Source: Streptomyces sp. MP131-18
Lineage (GTDB): Bacteria > Actinomycetota > Actinomycetes > Streptomycetales > Streptomycetaceae
Reading direction: 5' to 3'
Assembly (NCBI RefSeq): GCF_001984575.1
Contig: NZ_LZNS01000001.1
Span: 1,630,754 to 1,694,753 of the forward strand
DNA: 64,000 nt
Numbering within the stretch: position 1 is the stretch's first letter; each line of letters starts with the position of its first letter. A model generated the notes under the pieces. The model was not told the DNA's origin and ran no database searches. It saw only the letters and a program-made list of their open reading frames with translations. Below, one piece after another: positions 34,770-43,372 of the stretch. The translations under genes and the position numbers were made by a program.

Positions 34770-35510
34770 TCAGACGTCGGGACGCAGCATCGGAGGATTG
34801 AGCGCGCTGGCGCCCCCCGCCCTGAACAGCTGGGCCGGGCGGCCACCCTGACGGGTCGTCGTACCTCCGACGGGAACGAGGAAGCCCGGGGTGCCCGTCA
34901 CCTTCCGGTGGAAGTTGCGTGGATCGAGCGCCACCCCCCATACCGCCTCGTAGACCCTGCGGAGCTCGCCGACGGTGAACTCGGCCGGGCAGAAGGCCGC
35001 GGCCAGCGAGGAGTACTCGATCTTCGAGCGGGCCCGCTCGACTCCGTCGTCGAGGATGGTGGCGTGGTCGAAGGCCAGCCGCTCCGCCGGAGCCGCGTCC
35101 GTCGCACCGAGCAGCCGGCGGACCGGCATCCACTGAGCGCTGCCCGCGTCCCCGCCGGCCGTGGGGGCGGGCAGGTCGGGCGCGAGCACCAAGTGGGCAA
35201 CGCTGACCACGCGCATCCTCGGGTCCCGGGAAGGATCGCCATAGGTGGCGAGCTGCTCGAGATGGGCTCCGGCGTGACGGCTGTCGGAGTCCTGGGTCCG
35301 CAGTCCCGTCTCCTCCGCCAGCTCCCTGGCGGCGGCGGACGCCAAGTCCTCGTCCGCCCGCACGAAGCCGCCGGGGAGTGCCCACTGCCCTCGGTACGGC
35401 TCCTCGCCGCGCCGCACGGTGAGGGCGCACAGCGCATGCCGCCTGACGGTGAGCACGACCAGATCGACGGTGACGGCGAACGGCGGGAACTCCGACGGGT
35501 CGTAGGGCAT
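34770..35510 (-). CDS. Nudix hydrolase with NrtR-type winged-helix C-terminus
   Basis: A 246-residue protein with a Nudix domain (about 10-155) and a C-terminal winged-helix-like region (about 165-246, from [10 protein letters not shown]). This is the architecture of NrtR, a repressor of NAD metabolism genes whose Nudix part senses ADP-ribose. The Nudix box at residues 48-70 is complete (G48, E54, R62, E63, E66, E67, G69), so it may also hydrolyse ADP-ribose or another nucleotide. No NAD biosynthesis gene is adjacent. The ATG at 35510 gives the family N-terminus. It follows the DUF4192 gene on the same strand by 31 bases. Confidence 0.8.
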   Translation of the reverse strand: MPYDPSEFPPFAVTVDLVVLTVRRHALCALTVRRGEEPYRGQWALPGGFVRADEDLASAAARELAEETGLRTQDSDSRHAGAHLEQLATYGDPSRDPRMRVVSVAHLVLAPDLPAPTAGGDAGSAQWMPVRRLLGATDAAPAERLAFDHATILDDGVERARSKIEYSSLAAAFCPAEFTVGELRRVYEAVWGVALDPRNFHRKVTGTPGFLVPVGGTTTRQGGRPAQLFRAGGASALNPPMLRPDV

Positions 35511-35541
35511 GCCGTGATCATAGGGGTCCGCAACACGGTAA

Positions 35542-36690
35542 TCAGCGCCTGCGGTCCGCCCGCTGCTCCCGCATGCAGCGGCGCAGTCCCTCCGGGTCCG
35601 CTCCCTCCCGGTACGCCTGGAACAGCAGCCTGGCGAACGTGTACTCCGGATCGGTCTCCAGCGCCCGGGCCAGCGCCGCCTGCGCACCCGACAGGTCGCC
35701 CGTGGACCAGGCCACCCAGCCCGCCAGGGTGAGCGGCGGCGCGGCATGCTCCGCGAACTCCCCCACGCAGCGCCGCGCGAGGGCGCGCCACAGCCGCAGC
35801 GCGGCAGGCGCCTCCGCGCCCTCCATCCACTCCCCGGCGAAGTCCCGGGCGACGCGGTCCTGGAGGCCGAGGATCAGCCGGGCGGCCTCTTCGGAGGTGA
35901 TCAGTGCATCGTCCCTTGCGTCGGGCGAAACCTCGTCGATCGCGGCCGGCGCCCTGCGGAACCGGGCGATCACCCGCTCCGCCAGCTCCAGGGTCGCCGC
36001 CCGGACGGCGGCGACGTCCCCGGACGCTCCGAGCATGGGACGGATCAGGGCGGCGGAAGCCGCGTCGAACGCACGGACCTGCCGGGCGGCCGCGTCGCCC
36101 GCCAGGGGCGCGAGCCGCTCCCGCTGGCGGTCCGGTGACGTGCGGACCTGGATGCCCGCATACGCCGCCGCGGCCGCCATCGGTGAACTGCCCGCCCTCG
36201 GCAGCTCGTTCCCTGCGGGCGGGCAGCAGTCGTCGGTGGCGCAGCAGTACGACCAGTACCGGCCCCCCGACAGGCAGAGCGCCTCGACGACCGGGACATC
36301 CAGAGCGCCGCACGAGGTGCGCAGCAGCTGCGCCAGCGGGCGCAGCCGCTCCTTGACGTCGTGGCCGCGGCCGTCGGCGGCGGGGGCCTGGCACAGGCAG
36401 ACGAGTGCCGCGTCCGGTGCCGCCCCGTTCCGCTTGGTGCTTTCCTCGACGAGGCACGACGCCATCGCCTCGGCCGTCTCCCGCCAGCCGGCCGGATGCG
36501 AGGGGATGCCCGAGTACACCCTGCCGAGCAGCCGGCCGTGCGGCCGGTGCACGCCGATGATCACAACGGAGTTGTCCGGGTCGTGCCCCAGCAGGTACGG
36601 AAGCGCATCGGCCACGTCCCCCGCGCCGCGGAGCCTGACGAGCTTGAAGGGATCTGTCAGTGAACGAGCGGACTCGCTGAGTGATGTCAT
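35542..36690 (-). CDS. DUF4192 family protein
   Basis: A 382-residue actinobacterial protein of unknown function. The N-terminal half contains the DUF4192 hallmark [32 protein letters not shown] Cys-rich patch ([11 protein letters not shown] near residue 150) might bind metal. The C-terminal third is helical and includes a TPR-like unit ([32 protein letters not shown]). It has no signal peptide. It is probably co-transcribed with the Nudix gene. The divergent region in front of it carries two DnaA boxes shared with recQ. Confidence 0.78.
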   Translation of the reverse strand: MTSLSESARSLTDPFKLVRLRGAGDVADALPYLLGHDPDNSVVIIGVHRPHGRLLGRVYSGIPSHPAGWRETAEAMASCLVEESTKRNGAAPDAALVCLCQAPAADGRGHDVKERLRPLAQLLRTSCGALDVPVVEALCLSGGRYWSYCCATDDCCPPAGNELPRAGSSPMAAAAAYAGIQVRTSPDRQRERLAPLAGDAAARQVRAFDAASAALIRPMLGASGDVAAVRAATLELAERVIARFRRAPAAIDEVSPDARDDALITSEEAARLILGLQDRVARDFAGEWMEGAEAPAALRLWRALARRCVGEFAEHAAPPLTLAGWVAWSTGDLSGAQAALARALETDPEYTFARLLFQAYREGADPEGLRRCMREQRADRRR

Positions 36691-36730
36691 GTCGGGCAGG
36701 ATGCACCATCCGGGCCTGTCCGTGTCGTCC

Positions 36731-36782
36731 GTTATCCACAGGAGCGCGCATCGATACTAAGAATGACCGGGTTATCCACAGG
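36731..36782. promoter_or_regulatory. Two identical DnaA boxes in the DUF4192/recQ divergent region
   Basis: GTTATCCACAGG occurs at 36731-36742 and again at 36771-36782, in the same orientation and exactly 40 bases apart. Each contains TTATCCACA, the perfect consensus DnaA box. They lie 41-81 bases before the DUF4192 start and directly before the recQ start, so DnaA could control one or both genes. Confidence 0.7.
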
Positions 36783-36823
36783 TTGATTGGCGGGCACCGC
36801 CGCCGATCCGCTTGCATGGGGGC

Positions 36824-39016
36824 ATGCAACAGCCAACGGCGGGCACCGCCCCGCACTCCGTCCCGGAGCCATCGGACCTGCGCGCCTCGGCCGATGCGGT
36901 GCTGTCTCGTCTCGTCGGCGACGCCGACGGGACGACGCGGCTCCGCGAGGACCAGTGGCGCGCCATCGAGGCCCTGGTCGCACACCAGCGCCGCGCGCTC
37001 GTCGTCCAGCGCACCGGCTGGGGCAAGTCCGCGGTGTACTTCGTCGCCACCGCCCTCCTTCGGCAGCGTGGCAGCGGGCCGACGGTGATCGTCTCCCCCC
37101 TGCTCGCACTCATGCGCAATCAGATCGAGGCCGCCGCCAGGGCCGGGGTCCGCGCACGCTCGATCAACTCGGCCAACACCGAGGAGTGGGAAACCGTGCA
37201 GGCCGAGGTGGCCGCGGGCGAGGTCGACGTGCTGCTGGTCAGCCCCGAGCGGCTGAACAATCCGGATTTCCGCGACCAGGTGCTGCCCCGGCTCGCGGCG
37301 ACCACCGGCCTCCTGGTGGTGGACGAGGCGCACTGCATCTCCGACTGGGGCCACGACTTCCGGCCCGACTACCGCCGACTTCGCACGCTGCTCGCGGAGC
37401 TGCCCTCCGGCGTGCCGGTGCTCGCCACGACGGCCACGGCGAACGCGCGGGTGACGGCCGACGTCGCCGAGCAGCTGGGCACCGGAGAAGACGCGGCGGA
37501 GGCACTGGTACTGCGCGGTTCGCTGGACCGCGAAAGCCTGCGCCTTTCTGTGCTGCGGCTGCCCGATGCCGCCCACCGGCTGGCCTGGCTCGACGGGCAC
37601 CTGGCCCGGCTGCCCGGCTCGGGCATCATCTACACACTCACCGTCGCGGCGGCCGAGGAGGTGTCGGCCTACCTTACGGCGCGCGGCCACCGGGTCATCG
37701 CCTACACCGGCCGCATGGAGAACGCGGACCGGCAGGCCGCGGAGGAGGACCTCCTGGCGAACAAGGTGAAGGCCCTGGTCGCGACCTCCGCACTCGGCAT
37801 GGGCTTCGACAAGCCGGACCTGGGCTTCGTCGTCCACGTCGGCTCGCCCTCCTCCCCCATCTCCTACTACCAGCAGGTGGGGCGCGCCGGGCGCGGGGTC
37901 GACCATGCCGAGGTGCTGCTGCTGCCCGGCCCGGAGGACGAGGCGATCTGGCGGTACTTCGCCTCCCTCGCGTTCCCTCCCGAGGAGCAGGTGCGCCGCA
38001 CCCTGGACGTGCTCGCGGCAGCGGGCCGGCCGCTGTCCCTGCCCGCCCTCGAGCCCCAGGTCGAACTGCGGCGTTCGCGGCTGGAGATGATGCTGAAGGT
38101 GCTGGATGTGGACGGCGCCGTCCGCCGGGAGCGCGGTGGCTGGACGGCGACCGGCGCCCGGTGGGAGTACGACGCGGAGCGCTACGCCAAGGTGGCCCGC
38201 CAGCGTGAGGCCGAGCAGCAGTCCATGCGCGCGTACGCCGCGGGCAGCGGCTGCCGCATGGAGTTCCTGCGCCGCCAGCTCGACGATGAGGGGGCCGCCC
38301 CCTGTGGCCGTTGCGACAACTGCACAGGTGACTTCTACACGCCGGACGTTGCATCGGCGGCGCTTGACTCGGCCCGGGGGGAGCTGGCCAGGCCGGGAGT
38401 CCAGGTCGAGCCCCGCCGCATGTGGCCGACCGGCCTGCCCGGCATCGGCGTCGAGCTGAAGGGCCGTATCCCCGCCGGAGAACAGGCCGCGCCCGGGCGG
38501 GCGCTCGGCCGGCTGTCGGACATCGGCTGGGGCAATCGGCTGCGGCCCCTGCTCTCCCCCGGCTCCGGCGACGGTGCCGTTCCCGACGACGTGCTGAATG
38601 CCGTGGTCACCGTCCTCGCCGACTGGGCGAAGAGCCCGGAGGGCTGGGCCTCGGGTGCACCAGACGCCCGGGCGCGGCCCGTCGGGGTCGTCGCCATCGG
38701 CTCACACACCCGGCCACGCCTGATCGGCTCCCTCGCCGAAGGCATCGCCGACGTCGGCCGCATGCCGCTGCTCGGCACGGTCGAGACCGGTGCGGGCCCG
38801 CCCGGCCGCAGCAACAGCGCGCGGCGCGTCCAGTCCCTGACTGGTGCCCTCGGGCTGCCGCCCGAGCTGGCCGACGCCGTGCGGACCGCCTCCGGGCCCC
38901 TGCTTCTGGTGGACGACTACACCGACTCCGGCTGGACGCTGGCTCTGGCGGCGCGGCTGCTCCGCACGGAAGGAGCCACCGCGGTGCTGCCGCTGGTGCT
39001 GGCCCTACAGGGATGA
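36824..39016 (+). CDS. recQ: RecQ-family DNA helicase with C-terminal phosphoribosyltransferase-like domain
   Basis: A 730-residue protein. The helicase core (about 40-380) has motif I TGWGKS, the DEAH box (VVDEAHCISDWGHDFRP) and motif VI (QQVGRAGRG). The RecQ zinc-binding segment follows, with four Cys in SGCRMEFL...APCGRCDNC. No HRDC domain is present. Instead residues about 560-730 resemble a ComF-like phosphoribosyltransferase, ending with the PRPP-loop motif LLLVDDYTDSGWT at about 693-705. It should unwind DNA during recombination or replication repair, and the C-terminal domain's role is unknown. The ATG at 36824 is chosen, though a TTG at 36812 is also open. Confidence 0.88.
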   Translation: MQQPTAGTAPHSVPEPSDLRASADAVLSRLVGDADGTTRLREDQWRAIEALVAHQRRALVVQRTGWGKSAVYFVATALLRQRGSGPTVIVSPLLALMRNQIEAAARAGVRARSINSANTEEWETVQAEVAAGEVDVLLVSPERLNNPDFRDQVLPRLAATTGLLVVDEAHCISDWGHDFRPDYRRLRTLLAELPSGVPVLATTATANARVTADVAEQLGTGEDAAEALVLRGSLDRESLRLSVLRLPDAAHRLAWLDGHLARLPGSGIIYTLTVAAAEEVSAYLTARGHRVIAYTGRMENADRQAAEEDLLANKVKALVATSALGMGFDKPDLGFVVHVGSPSSPISYYQQVGRAGRGVDHAEVLLLPGPEDEAIWRYFASLAFPPEEQVRRTLDVLAAAGRPLSLPALEPQVELRRSRLEMMLKVLDVDGAVRRERGGWTATGARWEYDAERYAKVARQREAEQQSMRAYAAGSGCRMEFLRRQLDDEGAAPCGRCDNCTGDFYTPDVASAALDSARGELARPGVQVEPRRMWPTGLPGIGVELKGRIPAGEQAAPGRALGRLSDIGWGNRLRPLLSPGSGDGAVPDDVLNAVVTVLADWAKSPEGWASGAPDARARPVGVVAIGSHTRPRLIGSLAEGIADVGRMPLLGTVETGAGPPGRSNSARRVQSLTGALGLPPELADAVRTASGPLLLVDDYTDSGWTLALAARLLRTEGATAVLPLVLALQG

Positions 39017-39030
39017 GCGGTCGCACCGCT
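39016..39030. terminator. Small hairpin between recQ and rnhB
   Basis: AGCGGT-CGC-ACCGCT overlaps the end of recQ and lies between convergent genes. The stem is only six pairs, so it may be a weak bidirectional terminator. Confidence 0.3.
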
Positions 39031-39042
39031 GCCGGACGCGGG

Positions 39043-39747
39043 TCAGAACATGCCGAGTTGGCCCGCGTCCTCAAGTGATTCGGCCGCCAGGGCATCACGA
39101 TGGGAGGGGAGCTTGAGATGGCGCCAGCGCGGCAGTGCGTCCAAGTAGGCCCACGACCGGCGGTGGTAACGCGTCGGGCCGTGTTCCGCCAGCGCCGACT
39201 TGTGGATCGGCGAGGGGTAGCCCGCATTGCTGTCGAACGCGTACTCCGGGCACTCCGGGGCCAGTTCCGCAAGCATCGCGTCACGTCGCACCTTCGCGAT
39301 GACGGAAGCGGCCGCCACCGCCACGCACGACTGGTCACCCTTGATAACAGTCCGCACGTTCCACGGCTTGCCGAGGTAGTCGTGCTTGCCGTCCAGAATC
39401 ACGGCATCCGGCCGCTCCGGAAGGGCTTCCAGGGCCCGGCAGGCCGCGAGGCGCAGCGCCGCCGTCATCCCCAAGGTGTCGATCTCCTCGGGAGAGGCGT
39501 GCCCGAGCGCATGGGAGGTCACCCAGCCGGTCAGCACCTCGGCCAGCGCCGTTCTCCGCAAGGGAGTCAGCAGCTTCGAATCCGTGAGGCCCTCGGGCGG
39601 TCGGCGCAGTCCGGTGACGGCGGCGCACACGGTGACCGGCCCGGCCCACGCACCGCGCCCGACTTCGTCGACCCCGGCGACCAGACGCGCACCCGTCGTG
39701 GCCCGAACGGACCGCTCGACGCGATGAGTAGGAGGCTCATACGGCAT
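39043..39747 (-). CDS. rnhB: Ribonuclease HII
   Basis: Removes RNA from RNA-DNA hybrids and single ribonucleotides misincorporated in DNA. The 234-residue protein has the Asp-Glu pair of the active site in GVDEVGRG, the third Asp in ILDGKHDY, and the conserved substrate loop ([14 protein letters not shown], then YPSPIH). The ATG at 39747 (MPYEPPT) is four codons inside the longest frame and agrees with relatives. It is convergent with recQ and 12 bases ahead of it lies the end of the phosphatase gene on the same strand. Confidence 0.94.
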   Translation of the reverse strand: MPYEPPTHRVERSVRATTGARLVAGVDEVGRGAWAGPVTVCAAVTGLRRPPEGLTDSKLLTPLRRTALAEVLTGWVTSHALGHASPEEIDTLGMTAALRLAACRALEALPERPDAVILDGKHDYLGKPWNVRTVIKGDQSCVAVAAASVIAKVRRDAMLAELAPECPEYAFDSNAGYPSPIHKSALAEHGPTRYHRRSWAYLDALPRWRHLKLPSHRDALAAESLEDAGQLGMF

Positions 39748-39760
39748 GACCTGATCCACC

Positions 39761-40426
39761 CTACGCGCACCATCCTTCGAAGGGCCGCTCGGGTGTGTGC
39801 CAGCGTTCGAAGGGCCGGTCCAGGTGGTAGCGCCGGTCGGGGCCGAGCAGCAGCTCGCGCGTTTCGCCGTTGCCCGGATTGGACAGCGACTCGAATTCCG
39901 CGACGGTCCAGTGCAGCCATCGCATGCAGAACAGCCGCATGGTCAGTCCGTGCGTCACCAGCAGCACGTTCGGCGGATGGTCCGCCTTCTCGAAGCTGCG
40001 CCACAGACTTTCCAGGAAGGCGCCCACCCGGTCGTACACGTCCGCGCCCGACTCCCCCTGTGCGAAGCGGTAGAAGAAGTGCCCATAGGTATCGCGGGAG
40101 CGCTTCTGGCGCAGTACGTCCGCCTTGTCCTGCCAGTTGCCCCAGTCCTGCTCGCGCAGCCGCGGCTCCTCCCGGACCCGGACGCGGGAGGGGTCGAGAG
40201 CGAGCGCCCGGAACGTCTGGTGGGTGCGCCGGTACGGCGACACGTACGCGGAGACCCGCTCCGTGCCGAACACCTGCCGGAGGTGCTCCCCCGCCACCTC
40301 CGCCTGGCGTTTGCCCTTGTCGGTCAGCTCCAAGGCGTGGTCCGGGACACGTTCGTAGACCGAGTCGTCCCAGTTCCCCTGTGACTCTCCGTGCCGAAGG
40401 AGAACGATACGCCGAGGTTGTGCCAT
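39761..40426 (-). CDS. Histidine phosphatase (phosphoglycerate mutase-like)
   Basis: A 221-residue enzyme of the histidine phosphatase superfamily. The catalytic His is in LLRHGES near residue 12, and the second catalytic His is in [10 protein letters not shown]. Members remove phosphate from sugars, nucleotides or proteins, or act as cofactor-dependent phosphoglycerate mutases. The divergent middle region ([22 protein letters not shown]) argues for a phosphatase of unknown substrate. It is probably co-transcribed with rnhB, 13 bases downstream. Confidence 0.87.
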   Translation of the reverse strand: MAQPRRIVLLRHGESQGNWDDSVYERVPDHALELTDKGKRQAEVAGEHLRQVFGTERVSAYVSPYRRTHQTFRALALDPSRVRVREEPRLREQDWGNWQDKADVLRQKRSRDTYGHFFYRFAQGESGADVYDRVGAFLESLWRSFEKADHPPNVLLVTHGLTMRLFCMRWLHWTVAEFESLSNPGNGETRELLLGPDRRYHLDRPFERWHTPERPFEGWCA

Positions 40427-40479
40427 GTCCTCAGAGTAGTTCGACGGCGGGGCCGCCGCCGCACCCCCCGTCGCCCGGC

Positions 40480-41088
40480 TCAGACCGTCCAGCCCGGCTC
40501 CATGTCGATGACGTCACCCGCGATGGCCGCCACATCCGCGCCGGTCTGGGCCCGCAGCGCCAGCCTCTCCACCCGCTCCGTACGGTACTTGGCCCGCTCG
40601 GCGGCGGCGTCCCACATGGACAGCACGAGGAATTCGCTCTCCGGCTCCGCCTCGGCGAACACGCCGCGGAGCATGCCCGGCGATCCGGCCATCGCCGGAT
40701 TCCAGACCTTCTCCTGCATCAGCGCGAAGTGCTCGGCGCGGTCGTCGTGGACCGTGCAGTGCGCGACCCGCAGCAGGTTCGCGTCCGTGAACCTCGGCTC
40801 GAAGCCCATCTTCACGTCGAACCGGTACTGGAAGAGGCGGACCTGCATGTCCTGGTACGTGCCGCTCTGGGCCGCGGCCAGCCGGTCGTGGGAGCGCGCC
40901 ATGAAGGAGTCGTAGAACGCGCGGCTCTCCCAGAAGCCGAAGAGGTGCACCACGCCCGGCTGCTTCCGGCTCCACCCGCCGCCCTGAGCCCGGAATCCGG
41001 GCTCGCCCAGCAGCCCCGCCCACTTCCGCTGCCCGCGCTCGAAGCCGACTCGGTCGACCACCGTGCACCGCATCCACTTGACCAGCAC
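40480..41088 (-). CDS. YdbC/DUF4937-like protein with dimeric alpha/beta-barrel fold
   Basis: A 202-residue protein composed of two similar halves (about 1-95 and 100-200), each resembling an antibiotic-biosynthesis-monooxygenase-type ferredoxin fold. Recognisable pieces are LVKWMRCTVVDRVGF, then LFGFWESRAFYDSFMARSHDRL, and the matching LVLSMWDAAAERAKYR in the second half. Family function is unknown. The GTG start at 41088 has a poor ribosome binding site. It stands alone, 53 bases upstream of the phosphatase gene on the same strand. Confidence 0.65.
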   Translation of the reverse strand: MLVKWMRCTVVDRVGFERGQRKWAGLLGEPGFRAQGGGWSRKQPGVVHLFGFWESRAFYDSFMARSHDRLAAAQSGTYQDMQVRLFQYRFDVKMGFEPRFTDANLLRVAHCTVHDDRAEHFALMQEKVWNPAMAGSPGMLRGVFAEAEPESEFLVLSMWDAAAERAKYRTERVERLALRAQTGADVAAIAGDVIDMEPGWTV

Positions 41089-41225
41089 CGCGCCATCGTA
41101 CGGCCATCTCCCCCGCGGGACGTACGAGATCCTCGATCACGCGCACGGCCTCCCCGCCCGTGTGCAACTGGGATGCACGCGGGCACCGTTCGGCACGGGG
41201 CGCCCACCACGACGCCGCCGGGCGG

Positions 41226-41990
41226 TCACGCCGCCACGTACTCCTCGAAGCCCACCAGGCCCACCGCCCGGTCCGGTGCCAGCAGCGCGCCGTCACGCAC
41301 CTCTCGGAAGCCCTTGCCCGGGAGCCGCACCGCCACGACCGGCCGGTGCAGACCTTGGGCCCTGGCCGCCGTCCTGGCCAGTTCCCTGGCCGTGCGGATC
41401 TCCGGCCCCGCCACGTCCGGCACCCGCCCCTGCGGCCGGCCGACCGCCAGGCCGGCCAGCCGGCTCGCGGCCTCCTGCTCGGCCATCGGCTGCAGGCGCA
41501 CACCACCGCCCAACGTGAGCACCACCGGCAGCCACCGCTGCGCTCGCACCGCGCGCGTGATCAGACTGTGGAACTGCGTGGCGCGCAGCACGGTCCACGG
41601 CAGACCGGATTCCTCGACGATCCGCTCGCACTCGGCCTTGGCACGGCAGAAAGAGACGGATCTCGCCCGGTCGACGCCGACGACCGACACGTACACCACA
41701 TGCGGCCGTCCGATGCGCAGCGCCGCCCGGGTCAGCCGCCGCGTCATGGCCACGTCCTCGCGCCCGCCCGCCGTGGCACAGTGCACCACGGCATCCACCC
41801 CGGTCAGGGCCGCGTCGAGCCCCGCTCCGGTTTTGAGGTCGCCTTCGCTCCACTCGACCGGGAGACGGTCGCCCTCCGGCCGCCCGCGCCGGCTGAGCAC
41901 CCGTACCTCGTGCTCGTCCTCGAGCAGACGGCGCACGACTTCGCGCCCCAGCGTGCCCGTACCGCCGGTCACCAGAATCACGCTCTGCAT
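41226..41990 (-). CDS. NAD(P)-binding atypical SDR (NmrA-like) protein
   Basis: A 254-residue Rossmann-fold protein. The dinucleotide-binding loop is TGGTGTLG at residues 8-15, and the next strand ends VRVLSRRGRP, where Arg residues suggest NADP preference. The catalytic Tyr-Lys pair of classical SDRs is not evident (VVGVDRARSVSFCRAKAECE), which fits the atypical NmrA/quinone-oxidoreductase group. It may be a redox sensor or reductase of unknown substrate. GGAGG lies about eight bases before the ATG at 41990, which decides the start. Confidence 0.82.
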   Translation of the reverse strand: MQSVILVTGGTGTLGREVVRRLLEDEHEVRVLSRRGRPEGDRLPVEWSEGDLKTGAGLDAALTGVDAVVHCATAGGREDVAMTRRLTRAALRIGRPHVVYVSVVGVDRARSVSFCRAKAECERIVEESGLPWTVLRATQFHSLITRAVRAQRWLPVVLTLGGGVRLQPMAEQEAASRLAGLAVGRPQGRVPDVAGPEIRTARELARTAARAQGLHRPVVAVRLPGKGFREVRDGALLAPDRAVGLVGFEEYVAA

Positions 41991-42162
41991 GTCTCTCACC
42001 TCCGGCTCCCTCCATCGTGACAAAAGCGGCAGGAGCCCGCAGGCCGGAGTGGCGCCGGATCGTTACAACCGCCAGGCCCCGGCGCGGGTCTTCTGTGTGC
42101 GGAGGCGCCGGGCCCACAGGTGGTGCCGATCCCCGCCCGATGCCGTGCAGGGAAGGACAGAC

Positions 42163-43299
42163 ATGAGGACAGGCCCGCTCGTCAGACTCGCCGTGATCAG
42201 CGTCGTCACGGCCATGACCGCATTACTCGTGCCCGCCGCCGTCGCCGCGCCGGCCCCTCGGGAGGCCGGAAGGACGCCGGAGTGGGAGGTGTCCTCCGCG
42301 GGCCGGCTGACGTGGGGTTCCCACCTCAGGTCCGTCACCGCGGCCGGGCGGAACGCGGCCTGGGCCGTGGGCAGCCAGAGCGCCGCGGACAGCGGCCAGC
42401 AGGGCGTCCTGCTCCGCTGGGACGGGAGGGGATGGCATGAGGACCGCGCCCCCGGCCTGCCGGAAGCCGATCACTGGATATCGGTCAGCGCTGCGGCGCC
42501 CGACGACGTGTGGGCCTACGGCTGGAAGGGGCAGGAGGACCTCACGGCCCACTTCGACGGACACCGGTGGCAGCGGGTGCCGCTGCCCGAGGTGCCGGAA
42601 GGGGCGAGCCACGGCAGCCTCGCCGAGCTGGCCACCGTTCCCGGAGGCGCCTGGCTCGCCGGAGACCGCTACATCAGCGTTCACGTCGGCGGAGCCTGGC
42701 ACACGACCGACCTGGGTCCCGGCCACAGCATCCGGGACATACAGGCGGTGTCCACGCGGAACGTCTGGGTTGTGGGAGCGTCGTGGGCCCCTGGGGAGGA
42801 TGTCCGGCCGGTGGCCAAACACTGGAACGGGTTCGGCTGGGAGGACGAGCCGCCGTCCGAGGCTCGACTGCGCCTCGTCCACCTCTACGCGGAGTCGCGG
42901 AACAGCCTGTGGGCCATCGGGGACGTGGTGCCCGTCGGCGAAAATGGCTCGGAGCACCGGCTGCTGCACTGGGACGGACAGCGCTGGCAGGAGGTACCGG
43001 CGCCGCTGGAGGGGCTGCTCCCGCAGGCCATCAACGGTGACGGGCGCGGCGGGCTGTGGATCACCGGAGACCCGGAGGGCTGGGAGGGACCGCCGGTCTA
43101 CTGGCACCACGACGGCCGCAGGTGGACGGAGGTCCGAGGCGACATGGTGACCGGTGGTGCCACCCAGGCGTACAGCATCGCCGACCTGGCGCCCATCGGC
43201 CGCACCGGGCGCCTGTGGGCCGTCGGCTCCTACTCGCTGCTCGACGGCCAGGGCGGGGCCAACAGCTACGAGCTGATCCAGCGCTCCACCCGCCGCTGA
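42163..43299 (+). CDS. Secreted protein, predicted beta-propeller
   Basis: A 378-residue exported protein. The signal peptide (about 1-29) ends in VPAAVAAPAP. The rest has repeated units of about 45-60 residues with a Trp-centred motif: AAWAVGSQS, DVWAYGWKG, GAWLAGDRY, NVWVVGASW, SLWAIGDVV, GLWITGDPE and RLWAVGSYS, each followed by a WDGxxW-like strand. This points to a six- or seven-bladed propeller, as in tectonin- or Kelch-like proteins, and possibly to binding of a carbohydrate or cell-wall polymer. No catalytic motif is visible. GGAAGGACAG precedes the ATG at 42163, although the frame stays open far upstream. Confidence 0.75.
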   Translation: MRTGPLVRLAVISVVTAMTALLVPAAVAAPAPREAGRTPEWEVSSAGRLTWGSHLRSVTAAGRNAAWAVGSQSAADSGQQGVLLRWDGRGWHEDRAPGLPEADHWISVSAAAPDDVWAYGWKGQEDLTAHFDGHRWQRVPLPEVPEGASHGSLAELATVPGGAWLAGDRYISVHVGGAWHTTDLGPGHSIRDIQAVSTRNVWVVGASWAPGEDVRPVAKHWNGFGWEDEPPSEARLRLVHLYAESRNSLWAIGDVVPVGENGSEHRLLHWDGQRWQEVPAPLEGLLPQAINGDGRGGLWITGDPEGWEGPPVYWHHDGRRWTEVRGDMVTGGATQAYSIADLAPIGRTGRLWAVGSYSLLDGQGGANSYELIQRSTRR

Positions 43300-43317
43300 G
43301 GCACGCCCGCGCACGCC

Positions 43318-43347
43318 GGAGGGGGGAGCCGGCCGGCTCCCCCCTCC
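43318..43347. terminator. Bidirectional terminator between the propeller gene and nrdJ
   Basis: A perfect 30-base palindrome, with GGAGGGGGGAGCC pairing with GGCTCCCCCCTCC around a GGCC centre. It is 18 bases after the propeller stop and 25 bases after the nrdJ stop, between convergent genes. Confidence 0.7.
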
Positions 43348-43372
43348 TGACCCCGCGGTTTCAGGCCCGGGT

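Noticed and set aside
36731..36782. Reading the DnaA boxes as a replication origin
   Set aside because: Streptomyces oriC has many boxes and lies between dnaA and dnaN; only two boxes and none of those genes are present here.
34898..37906. Minus-strand open frame of about 1000 codons spanning the Nudix, DUF4192 and recQ genes
   Set aside because: It crosses the divergent promoter region and overlaps genes with convincing motifs in other frames.
39100..42162. Very long plus-strand open frame running through rnhB, the phosphatase, the YdbC-like and SDR genes into the secreted propeller gene
   Set aside because: It is antisense to four well-supported genes, its translation is low-complexity, and the propeller protein has its own ribosome binding site and signal peptide at 42163.
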